Source of the DNA: an uncultured Cytophagaceae bacterium
GTDB taxonomy: Bacteria > Bacteroidota > Bacteroidia > Cytophagales > Microscillaceae
Length of the DNA: 5,890 bases
Assembly (NCBI GenBank): GCA_937899305.1
Contig: CALDJV010000473.1
Span: forward strand, 1 to 5,890
Direction: 5' to 3'
The notes under the pieces were generated by a model. That model had not been told where the DNA came from. It saw only the letters and a program-made list of their open reading frames with translations, and made no database searches. Positions within the stretch are counted from its first letter, which is position 1. Each line of letters opens with the position of its first letter. Positions 1-5,890 of this stretch are shown piece by piece. Both the position numbers and the translations under genes were made by a program.

Positions 1-593
1 CTCAACGAAGTCGAGTCACGCGTTTACCTTATTATAATGACGCTTCTTTCAACCCTCACTGGCTTGAAGCCAATGATAAAAAGTTAGATAATTTTCACAA
101 AGTTTCCCCCTTCAGGTTGATCAATCAAGAAGGCAAAACCATTACCGAACGTACTTTTGAAGGTAAAATCTACATTGCCGATTTCTTTTTTACTACTTGT
201 CCGGGTATTTGTCCAGTAATGACCAAAAACATGGCAGTATTGCAGGATGCGTTCTCGAGAGATGCTGACATACTACTCTTGTCACATTCGGTAACTCCAA
301 AGGAAGATTCGGTACCAATTTTAAAAACTTACGCTGAACGCAAAGGGGTAAAATCGGGTAAATGGCACTTGGTAACCGGAACTAAAAAACACATTTATAA
401 ACTAGGCAGGCAAGATTATTTTGTGGAAGAAGACCTCGGTGAAACGAAAACGAGCGAAGATGATTTTTTGCATACTGAAAACTTTATTCTGGTAGATAAA
501 AACAGACACATTCGAGGTATATACAATGGGCTAAACACAACTTCAATCCAGCAACTCATTGCAGATGTGAAGGCTTTGCAGCAAGAGAAATGA
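1..593 (+). CDS. SCO1/SenC family protein (copper/thiol-disulfide protein), 5' end outside window
   Basis: This is the C-terminal 196 residues of a SCO family protein, a thioredoxin-fold protein that in known members delivers copper to the CuA site of cytochrome c oxidase or reduces its cysteines on the outer face of the inner membrane. The frame is open from base 3 with no stop, so the gene starts upstream; the TTG at 117 lies inside the fold and is not a credible start. Visible marks are the N-terminal LPYYND and FNPHW stretch typical of Bacteroidota SCO proteins, the DFFFTTCPGICP motif giving the CxxxC copper ligands (codons at 198-200 and 210-212), and the third ligand His in FLHTENF (codon 471-473), followed by the FILVDKNRHIRG strand. 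All three metal ligands are present, so it should be functional. The expected signal or lipoprotein anchor lies outside the window. It converges on the next gene with 18 bases between stops. No oxidase subunit is visible, so the partner is unknown. Confidence 0.93.
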   Translation, partial: QRSRVTRLPYYNDASFNPHWLEANDKKLDNFHKVSPFRLINQEGKTITERTFEGKIYIADFFFTTCPGICPVMTKNMAVLQDAFSRDADILLLSHSVTPKEDSVPILKTYAERKGVKSGKWHLVTGTKKHIYKLGRQDYFVEEDLGETKTSEDDFLHTENFILVDKNRHIRGIYNGLNTTSIQQLIADVKALQQEK

Positions 594-611
594 TGGTGTC
601 AATCACGATTG

Positions 612-2060
612 CTATTCTATTTTCAGGCGTTTGGCAATGGCCCTCGCTGCATAATATCCTCCCATGCCATGTACTCCTCCTCCGGGTGGAGTGGAGGCCG
701 ACCCAATGAAAATTTGAGAATTGGGGGTGGTATAAGGGTTCCAACGGGCTACCGGACGGGTAAATAATTGGGTTAGATTGGCAGCTCCACCAGTGACGGC
801 TCCCCCCACATAATTTGGGTTGTAATCTTGCAATGTCTGAGGGGTAATGGTATGGCGTGCCAATACTACATCGCGAAATCCGGGAGCATACCGTTCAATT
901 TGAGCTTCCAGAGCTTCAGTCATATCTTGAGTACAACCTTGGGGCACGTGGCAGTAGGCCCATCCAGTATGCTGGCCCGCAGGACTACGGGTGAGGTCAA
1001 ATTGGCTTTGTTGGGCTACCAACACATAAGGCTTGGCTGGAGGAGTGCCTTTCCAGGCGGCTTTTTCTGCCTGGGCAATTTCTTCGATGGTGTTGCCCAA
1101 ATGCACGGTGGAGGCTTCCAAACAACGGGGGTCTTGCCACGGAATGGGTTCGCTCAAGGCATAATCTATCTTGAATACCCCCGGGCCATAATTAAACTTG
1201 CCCAAACGCTTGAGATAACGCCTCGGCAGGTGATCTTGAGCAATGGTGGCCAGTTGCTGAGGGTCGGTATTGAACAAATAGGTTTTGGCGGTAGGTAATT
1301 CGCCCCAGTGCTTGATTTTTTGGTCGTACACAATCGTTCCCCCCGCCGCTTGATAGCAGTTGAGCAAAGCATTGGCAATGGATTGAGAACCACCTTTGGC
1401 CACTGGCCAATCCAGGACATGCCCACAAGCCAAAAACAACAAGCCCAAGGCCGAGGTAAATAGTTTATCAAAGGGCAAAATACTGTGAGCTGCACAACCC
1501 GCAAACAACGCTTTGGCCCGTGGATCTTTGAAAAATAATTTCGCAAAATGGTTGGCCGGAAAAACGGCTTTCATTCCAAATTTGGCCAAAAACAAAGGGT
1601 GTTTAGGCATCCCCAAGGGCTTGAGGCTTTCTTGCATGAGCCAGTCAATACGTTGGGCCAGTGGGCGTATCATTCGGGCGTATTTTTTACCGTCTCTCCC
1701 CAGGTTTTCTGCAGTTTCTTCTATCGATTTGGATAAAATAACCGCCGCTTCGCCATCCAATGGATGGGCCACCGAAACCTCGGGATACACCCATTCCAGG
1801 CCATACTTTTCTAGCTCTAGTTGTTTGAAATAGGGCGATAATGCACCAATGGGGTGTACCGCTGCACAAACATCATGGTGAAAACCAGGCAGGGTCAATT
1901 CAGCGGTCCGCATCCCTCCTCCGGCGCTTTTGGCCGCCTCGATGATGCGTACTCGCAAACCTTTACGAGCCAAATAGATGCCCGCTGCCAAACCATTGGG
2001 GCCCGAACCTACAATCACAGTGTCGTAGTCGGTGGATCTTTTGGTGGTGTGTTGTCCCAT
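612..2060 (-). CDS. Phytoene-desaturase/PYROXD2-like FAD-dependent oxidoreductase
   Basis: This is a flavoprotein of the CrtI/amine-oxidase superfamily, closest in style to PYROXD2-like 'phytoene dehydrogenase-related' proteins. From the ATG at 2060 it has 482 residues, a normal length. The N-terminal Rossmann dinucleotide-binding motif is GSGPNG (about residues 18-23). It is followed by the strand RVRIIEAA, whose acidic Glu (about 41) binds the FAD ribose, and by GGGMRT. The C-terminal FAD motif is IFIGSASTPPGGGVHGMGG with YYAARAIA after it, typical of the family. A TTG nine bases further upstream (2069) keeps the frame open, but the ATG is preferred; no later start precedes the first beta strand. 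The gene is second in a minus-strand operon, and its first 46 bases overlap the end of the membrane-protein gene in another frame, which suggests translational coupling. No Shine-Dalgarno sequence is visible. No carotenoid synthesis genes (phytoene synthase, cyclase) are nearby, so calling it a carotenoid enzyme would be unsafe; the substrate is unknown. Confidence 0.9.
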   Translation of the reverse strand: MGQHTTKRSTDYDTVIVGSGPNGLAAGIYLARKGLRVRIIEAAKSAGGGMRTAELTLPGFHHDVCAAVHPIGALSPYFKQLELEKYGLEWVYPEVSVAHPLDGEAAVILSKSIEETAENLGRDGKKYARMIRPLAQRIDWLMQESLKPLGMPKHPLFLAKFGMKAVFPANHFAKLFFKDPRAKALFAGCAAHSILPFDKLFTSALGLLFLACGHVLDWPVAKGGSQSIANALLNCYQAAGGTIVYDQKIKHWGELPTAKTYLFNTDPQQLATIAQDHLPRRYLKRLGKFNYGPGVFKIDYALSEPIPWQDPRCLEASTVHLGNTIEEIAQAEKAAWKGTPPAKPYVLVAQQSQFDLTRSPAGQHTGWAYCHVPQGCTQDMTEALEAQIERYAPGFRDVVLARHTITPQTLQDYNPNYVGGAVTGGAANLTQLFTRPVARWNPYTTPNSQIFIGSASTPPGGGVHGMGGYYAARAIAKRLKIE

Positions 2061-3727
2061 ATTGGCCAAGGCATTCGATGTTTAATTTGTTTCAAATAGG
2101 CGTACCCGTTTTCCAATAACCCATCGTGGGCATCGTGAATGCGCCAATAAATTCGACCATTGTGCATTTGGGGAGATTCTACCATAATGACCCTGAGTTC
2201 GCCCGAGGCAAAGTTGCAGCGCTTTTGCAATGAATTGAGCAGGGTTTCTTGATGCAGGTGGGCATCGCCAAAATTCCAGCCCAGCACCTCTCCACCTAGT
2301 ATTTCACCGTCTATCCAACGATATTCGCCCAAATCATCTACTGCTTTGGGGAGTATGTCTTGCAGTACCCTACTGGGCAAATGCATCAGTCTCCAGGCAA
2401 TGATCCGGCTCAATATACCTTCCGATTGGTCTTTTTCATAAAAATACTGCAATTGTTTGATGCCATCGGGCGAGGTTTTGGTCACATTAGGGTCCAGTTT
2501 TTGGCTTTTGCCGTCTCCTTTGAACAACCAAATAGAAAAGGGCCAGGTACCCGCATAATACCGCATAGACAACAGAAAGGAAACATACTTGGGGAAAAGA
2601 TTGCCCATAATTGGCAAAATGACAATAGATACCACTAGCAAAATAATGAGCGGGATACTTGTAACCTCAGAAATGACAAAAGGTTGGGGCACTCCAAACA
2701 AACTCCAAGCCCCCAAAACCATAATGACGTTCCACTCCATGGGCACGCCCATTGGGAAATTGACAAAGATAAAGGTGTGAAACGCAGTCATTCCAACCAA
2801 GGCCCAAAACATAATTTGTTGGTTCCAACCCAGCAATGTACCCAAAAGCAAAATTATAGGTAACGAAAACTCTACCAAGGTACCAAAATGAGAGACGTAA
2901 ATGGCTGATTTACTCAATCTCAAGTCTTCAGGATAGTCTTTGAACAACAACTTTTTGAGCCATTTAAATTTCAAAACCGGGCTGTTGCTAATCATGACAC
3001 CTATGACCGAGGTAAAATTAGGGGTTAACTTAGAAAATGCCGCCCAAAACCACACGCCAAACCATAGCAACCGCAAAGCACCGCCCGCCTCGGATGGAAA
3101 CAAAAACACAAACAAAGCTGGAAACCAAACATCGCCTCGAGCTGCCAAATAAATTTGCTTGTCGATGACTCCTAACACCAACAACAATATCAATACTGGA
3201 GCTACTACTCCAGGAGTAATTTTAGTAGCCAGGCAACCTACTACCAGGAAATATAACAACGCAGCATATAACAACACATCTAATATGTTGCGTTGGTCAT
3301 TGCCCAAAATGGGGACCTTGGGGAAAAGAGGGCTTTTGATAGTTCCTGGTCGAAGATAGTATAGCGAAGCTCCAAAAATAGGCATATACCGACCAGTAAG
3401 GGGCCCACTGGCTCCTCCAAGGCCAAACACCTCTAGCAAAATTGTCCAAAGTAGTGCCTTGCCCAATGCTTCTAGTTTGAACCACCAGGCATCGATGTTA
3501 GCAAAGCTCCCTAAATCGGTCGAGTAAGAACAAAACACGATCCATATCCAGGCATACAGGGCGATTTTGAGCAGATAAAATATGACCGCAAAAATGGGAG
3601 ATCCAAAACCTTGTATGGCCCAAGCTTGGCACACTTTTTTGGCTTGCTCGGCGAAGGGAAGCTTTTTCCATTGCTGATAATCATAAGGCAAGTCAGCGGG
3701 TTTCATCAACAAATCTTTGATAGACAT
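2015..3727 (-). CDS. DUF3556-like polytopic membrane protein
   Basis: This is a 570-residue integral membrane protein, counting from the ATG at 3727; a TTG two codons upstream (3733) is the longest possible start. From memory it resembles the DUF3556 transmembrane proteins of mycobacteria in length, in the N-terminal W..QGFGSP then YLLKIALY segment, and in the conserved loop with GGASGPLTGRY and YYLRPGTIK (about residues 104-131). Hydrophobic segments lie near residues 44-67, 88-104, 146-167, 172-189, 200-232, 285-322, 333-347 and 354-375, so roughly eight to nine helices. Another notable stretch is RLLWFGVWFWAAFSKL (about 219-234), and NFPMGVPMEWN (about 323-333) lies between helices. Residues after about 405 form a soluble C-terminal domain with many aromatic and charged residues, ending in PPKDPPTTTL. 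The biochemical role of the family is not known to me. It is the first gene of a minus-strand pair with the overlapping FAD oxidoreductase, suggesting that the two act together at the membrane. No signal peptide is apparent apart from the first helix. Confidence 0.85.
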   Translation of the reverse strand: MSIKDLLMKPADLPYDYQQWKKLPFAEQAKKVCQAWAIQGFGSPIFAVIFYLLKIALYAWIWIVFCSYSTDLGSFANIDAWWFKLEALGKALLWTILLEVFGLGGASGPLTGRYMPIFGASLYYLRPGTIKSPLFPKVPILGNDQRNILDVLLYAALLYFLVVGCLATKITPGVVAPVLILLLVLGVIDKQIYLAARGDVWFPALFVFLFPSEAGGALRLLWFGVWFWAAFSKLTPNFTSVIGVMISNSPVLKFKWLKKLLFKDYPEDLRLSKSAIYVSHFGTLVEFSLPIILLLGTLLGWNQQIMFWALVGMTAFHTFIFVNFPMGVPMEWNVIMVLGAWSLFGVPQPFVISEVTSIPLIILLVVSIVILPIMGNLFPKYVSFLLSMRYYAGTWPFSIWLFKGDGKSQKLDPNVTKTSPDGIKQLQYFYEKDQSEGILSRIIAWRLMHLPSRVLQDILPKAVDDLGEYRWIDGEILGGEVLGWNFGDAHLHQETLLNSLQKRCNFASGELRVIMVESPQMHNGRIYWRIHDAHDGLLENGYAYLKQIKHRMPWPIWDNTPPKDPPTTTL

Positions 3728-3784
3728 ATGCAAGGGGAATTAGCAAATCCAGGAAAAACACAAAATATTCTGCAATTATTTACT

Positions 3785-3792
3785 CAAATATA
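3785..3792 (-). promoter_or_regulatory. Candidate Bacteroidota -7 promoter element (TATATTTG)
   Basis: Read on the minus strand this is TATATTTG, an exact match to the Bacteroidota -7 consensus TAnnTTTG. It lies about 58 bases before the ATG of the membrane-protein gene, a plausible leader length. No convincing TTTG or TTG -33 box sits at the expected 17-23 base spacing; the nearest minus-strand TTG is at 3827-3825, too far away. The region is A/T-rich, so a chance match is possible. The element overlaps a short dyad, AATAT-N4-ATATT, at 3787-3800. Confidence 0.35.
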
Positions 3793-3817
3793 AAAATATT
3801 CCTTACGTATAAACGCA

Positions 3818-3842
3818 TACTACTCAACATTTCTTGATAGTA
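3818..3842. repeat. Bulged inverted repeat in the divergent intergenic region
   Basis: The left arm TACTACTCAA (3818-3827) and right arm TTGATAGTA (3834-3842) can pair over nine base pairs with one bulged C (3823) and a six-base loop. It lies midway between the divergent starts at 3727 and 3908. It could be an operator for one or both genes or a leader hairpin of the plus-strand gene. The rest of 3734-3907 is A/T-rich and shows no open frame worth calling. Confidence 0.3.
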
Positions 3843-3907
3843 GAGCCCCCAACTAAGACAATCACATTATTATTGCTTACTTTAAAGCATTATTAAAAAA
3901 TTGCTCC

Positions 3908-4546
3908 ATGATCCATTTATCCAAACTTACCCAACCATTCAAGCACTCACTTGATTTGCAAATCACGTACAAATCTCAGGTTGTAACCATTCGAAAGGTG
4001 TATGCACCGGGCTTAAATTGGCTGGTTAAAATGCTTATCTTATCGCTCTTGCTGTTTTTTATGACTATGATCGTCATAGAAATGGTTCAAAAGCGTGAGC
4101 CTGCCCACCTGATAAGTATTTTGGTCTTATGCACCTTTATGACATTTATTCTTTATCCATCCAAAGTACCTTTGCTGTCTAGAGAACGCCTCCTGATTAA
4201 TTTGACAGAAAAAACCATTACCTTTCGTAAAGGCCATAAAATACAGGGTCAGTATCGCTTTGATGAAGTCAAGCAGTGGTTATTATCAGGCCAAGTTCAT
4301 CGCCAATATCGTGGCGGTAAGTCTGCCCTCACCCAATTGTACCTGAAGTCAAAAGATAAAACCCAGCAGCAACCATTGGCACTCTTTCTTTTTTCTCCCA
4401 AAGTCAACCTAAAACTCATGGTGAAAGCAGGATATGATGACTACATGAAAAAAAGCGCTAAAGAAAAGGGGCAAGAAGTCGCAGAACGGTTACAAAATCT
4501 CACCAATATTCTTTGGCATTGGCAAGGTTATCAAAGTCACCATTGA
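3908..4546 (+). CDS. Hypothetical membrane protein with two helices and a PH-like cytosolic part
   Basis: I do not recognise this 212-residue protein. It starts with about 38 mostly polar residues, followed by two hydrophobic segments (about residues 39-59 and 68-86) separated by a short charged turn (MVQKREPAH). This is the hairpin-anchor layout seen in many bacterial PH-domain-like membrane proteins. The segment after the helices, LLINLTEKTITFRKG then IQGQYRFDEVKQWLL (about residues 98-128), has alternating strands and the 'motif F-x-E-V' look of those domains, and a further strand LALFLFSP follows. The C-terminal part (about 165-205) is Lys/Glu-rich and likely helical (YDDYMKKSAKEKGQEVAERLQNL). 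The PH-like assignment is inference from pattern only. The ATG at 3908 has an A-rich leader and no Shine-Dalgarno sequence. It is flanked by intergenic regions of 160-175 bases on both sides and is probably transcribed alone. Confidence 0.75.
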   Translation: MIHLSKLTQPFKHSLDLQITYKSQVVTIRKVYAPGLNWLVKMLILSLLLFFMTMIVIEMVQKREPAHLISILVLCTFMTFILYPSKVPLLSRERLLINLTEKTITFRKGHKIQGQYRFDEVKQWLLSGQVHRQYRGGKSALTQLYLKSKDKTQQQPLALFLFSPKVNLKLMVKAGYDDYMKKSAKEKGQEVAERLQNLTNILWHWQGYQSHH

Positions 4547-4608
4547 ACCTGAATAAAAAGCAAGGCATTCACTGGATCGTTTTACCCGGTGGAAAGCACA
4601 AAAAATAC

Positions 4609-4639
4609 ATTCCTGAATTTGTGTTCTTCTTTCAGGAAT
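4609..4639 (+). terminator. Perfect 9-base inverted repeat, possible terminator of the 212-residue gene
   Basis: ATTCCTGAA (4609-4617) is repeated inverted as TTCAGGAAT (4631-4639) around a 13-base T-rich loop. It lies 62 bases after the stop at 4546 and about 70 bases before the SDR start. The arms are A/T-rich and the nearest T run (about 4657-4662) does not follow the stem directly, so it is a poor classical terminator. An alternative is a binding site for a regulator of the downstream SDR gene. The remainder of 4547-4710 holds no convincing gene. Confidence 0.35.
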
Positions 4640-4710
4640 TCGTGTAATTTATCTTGATTTTTCCTGCCGACTTTTGCATCATTAATCCATCATTGTAACA
4701 CGCATAGGAT

Positions 4711-5778
4711 ATGACAACAATAGATAAAACGAAACCCGTATTGGTGACTGGTGCTACTGGATATGTAGCAGGTTGGTTGGTAAAAAAACTGCTGGAAGAA
4801 GGCATCACGGTGCATGCTGCTGTACGTAACCCTGACAACGAAAAAAAACTGGCTCACTTGAATGCCTTGGCGGCCCAATCTGATGGAAACATCAAGTATT
4901 TCAAGGCCGATTTGCTTACTCAGGGGGCTTATACCGAAGCCATGCAAGGCTGTGAACTGGTATTCCATACGGCTTCTCCTTTTACGACTGATGTCAAAGA
5001 TCCTCAAAAAGAATTGATAGAACCCGCCGAACAAGGCACTGCCAATGTGCTCGAGAGCGCCAACCAAACTGCAAGTGTAAAACGGGTAGTGGTCACCAGT
5101 AGTTGTGCGGCCATTTATACCGATGCCATTGATTGTCAGAAAGCCCCTAATGGTACCTTAAACGAAGATATTTGGAATACCACCGCTTCATTGGACTATC
5201 AGCCTTATTCTTACTCTAAAACTTTGGCCGAGAAAAAAGCCTGGGAAATGCAGAAACAACAAGCCCGCTGGGATTTGGTCACAATCAATCCTTGTTTGGT
5301 GATGGGGCCTCCGCTTAATCCCACCGCAGTGACTTCGGAGAGCTTTAATATCTTGCAACAATTGGGAGATGGGACCATGAAAATGGGCGCACCCAAAATA
5401 GGACTTGGTTTGGTAGATGTACGCGATGTAGCCGAGGCCCATTATCAAGCTGGGTTTAACCCAAATGCCCAAGGACGTTATATTACAGCGGCTCATAACA
5501 CCGATTTTCTGGAGCTCGGTAAAGCCTTGCAACCCAAATATGGCCAACAGTTTCCGCTTCCCAAAAAAGCCTTGCCCAAGTGGTTATTGATGATTGTAGG
5601 GCCGATGACCAACCGACTTTTTACTCGTAAGTTTATCCGAAACAACGTAAACGTTGCCTGGAAAGCCGACAACCGTAAGATCAAACAAGAATTGGGGATT
5701 GATTTTATGCCGCTACAAAAAACGATGGAGGAGGCTTTCCAAGTGATGATTGACAATAAGGTTTTGGTAGCCAAATAA
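4711..5778 (+). CDS. Extended SDR family NAD(P)-dependent reductase (dihydroflavonol/aldehyde reductase-like)
   Basis: This 355-residue protein is an extended short-chain dehydrogenase/reductase of the NAD-dependent epimerase/dehydratase superfamily, in the group with dihydroflavonol 4-reductase, cinnamoyl-CoA reductase and bacterial and yeast aldehyde/ketone reductases. The cofactor motif TGATGYVAGW is at residues 13-22, and Arg39 after the second strand (HAAVRNP) favours NADPH. The family D-L pair is at 67-68 (KADLL) and the FHTASPF segment at about 85-91. The catalytic residues are Ser131 (VTSSCAA), Tyr166 and Lys170 (YSYSK), with the usual 35-residue Ser-Tyr spacing. INPCLVMGPP and GLVDVRDVAEAH follow in the expected order, and the C-terminus carries the family's DNRKIKQELGIDF segment. 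The protein appears complete and catalytically intact. The ATG at 4711 is preceded by AGGA only one base away, too close to act as a normal ribosome-binding site. The gene appears to stand alone. The physiological substrate, a carbonyl compound, cannot be assigned. Confidence 0.93.
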   Translation: MTTIDKTKPVLVTGATGYVAGWLVKKLLEEGITVHAAVRNPDNEKKLAHLNALAAQSDGNIKYFKADLLTQGAYTEAMQGCELVFHTASPFTTDVKDPQKELIEPAEQGTANVLESANQTASVKRVVVTSSCAAIYTDAIDCQKAPNGTLNEDIWNTTASLDYQPYSYSKTLAEKKAWEMQKQQARWDLVTINPCLVMGPPLNPTAVTSESFNILQQLGDGTMKMGAPKIGLGLVDVRDVAEAHYQAGFNPNAQGRYITAAHNTDFLELGKALQPKYGQQFPLPKKALPKWLLMIVGPMTNRLFTRKFIRNNVNVAWKADNRKIKQELGIDFMPLQKTMEEAFQVMIDNKVLVAK

Positions 5779-5793
5779 GGGAGTAAGGGAGTA
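5776..5793 (+). repeat. Tandem 8-base repeat spanning the SDR stop codon
   Basis: TAAGGGAG occurs twice in direct succession (5776-5783 and 5784-5791), followed by a further TA. The first TAA is the SDR stop codon, and the second copy lies entirely in the 3' non-coding sequence. It looks like a small slippage duplication; no function is implied. Confidence 0.6.
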
Positions 5794-5856
5794 TCCAAAA
5801 AATAACATACCCAATTCATACCCGTTCTTTCGCGGATATATTTCGTTATTTTTATT

Positions 5857-5877
5857 ACCCGTAGCACAGCTATGGGT
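5857..5877. repeat. Compact hairpin near the right edge
   Basis: ACCCGTAG (5857-5864) pairs with CTATGGGT (5870-5877) over eight base pairs with one G-U wobble, around the five-base loop CACAG. This is the strongest secondary structure in the window. A T-rich stretch (about 5849-5856) precedes rather than follows it on the plus strand. On the minus strand the stem is followed by A-rich sequence, so it is not a classical intrinsic terminator in either direction. It could be a dispersed palindromic repeat, or a transcript-end or leader structure of a gene beyond the edge. The rest of 5779-5890 shows only a short direct repeat, CATACCC, at 5806-5812 and 5817-5823. Confidence 0.5.
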
Positions 5878-5890
5878 GCAAAAACCGATG

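Noticed and set aside
117..593. TTG at 117 as the start of the SCO protein
   Set aside because: The frame is open back to the window edge, and the upstream residues (LPYYND, FNPHW) match the family, so the gene begins outside the window.
600..611. CAATC-AC-GATTG dyad in the 18-base gap between converging genes, as a bidirectional terminator
   Set aside because: The loop is only two bases (or four with a four-pair stem), and the stem is too weak to support a terminator call.
828..1298. 156-codon open frame on the plus strand
   Set aside because: It lies entirely antisense to the FAD oxidoreductase, whose motifs are intact. The translation has no recognisable domain and looks like a frame shadow.
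612..2060. Naming the flavoenzyme crtI (carotenoid desaturase)
   Set aside because: The FAD motifs are shared by the whole superfamily, and no phytoene synthase or cyclase is present in the window. The C-terminal GGGVHGMGG form fits the PYROXD2-like branch at least as well.
2360..3359. Several plus-strand open frames of 60-92 codons opposite the membrane protein
   Set aside because: They are low-complexity, Asn/Thr-rich translations that are complements of hydrophobic codons, as expected opposite a transmembrane gene.
4669..4676. GACTTTTG as a -7 promoter element for the SDR gene
   Set aside because: It misses the first T of TAnnTTTG, and the nearest upstream TTG (4654-4656) is only 12 bases away, too close for a -33 box.
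5493..5867. 124-codon open frame on the minus strand at the right end
   Set aside because: Most of it is antisense to the well-supported SDR gene, and the translation shows no family features.

Overview
The window looks like chromosomal DNA from a member of the Bacteroidota, possibly a Cytophagales-type marine bacterium. This is inferred from the style of the SCO protein, moderately AT-leaning base composition, start codons without convincing Shine-Dalgarno sequences, A/T-rich leaders and one TAnnTTTG-type -7 element. The species cannot be fixed from sequence alone. No RNA genes, CRISPR arrays, insertion sequences or phage genes were seen.

Layout from left to right: (1) the 3' part of a plus-strand SCO1/SenC-family copper and thiol protein, which enters from beyond the left edge. 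(2) A two-gene minus-strand operon read from about 3727 down to 612. Its first gene encodes a large polytopic membrane protein resembling the DUF3556 family best known from mycobacteria. Its second encodes a phytoene-desaturase/PYROXD2-like FAD oxidoreductase whose start lies inside the end of the first gene. (3) A 174-base divergent intergenic region with a candidate minus-strand promoter element and a bulged inverted repeat. (4) A plus-strand gene for an unrecognised 212-residue protein with two membrane segments and a PH-like cytosolic part. (5) A 164-base spacer with a perfect 9-base inverted repeat. (6) A plus-strand extended SDR, similar to dihydroflavonol reductase and aldehyde reductase enzymes. 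(7) A 112-base non-coding tail with a tandem 8-mer over the stop codon and a GC-containing hairpin near the right edge.

The most interesting unit is the membrane protein plus flavoenzyme pair. The overlapping reading frames imply co-expression, and the combination suggests a membrane-associated redox or lipid/isoprenoid-modifying activity whose substrate cannot be read from the sequence. The SCO gene converges on this operon with only 18 bases between stop codons. The SDR and the 212-residue protein look like independent single genes. Nothing here amounts to a demonstrated new system; the pair is the best candidate for follow-up.
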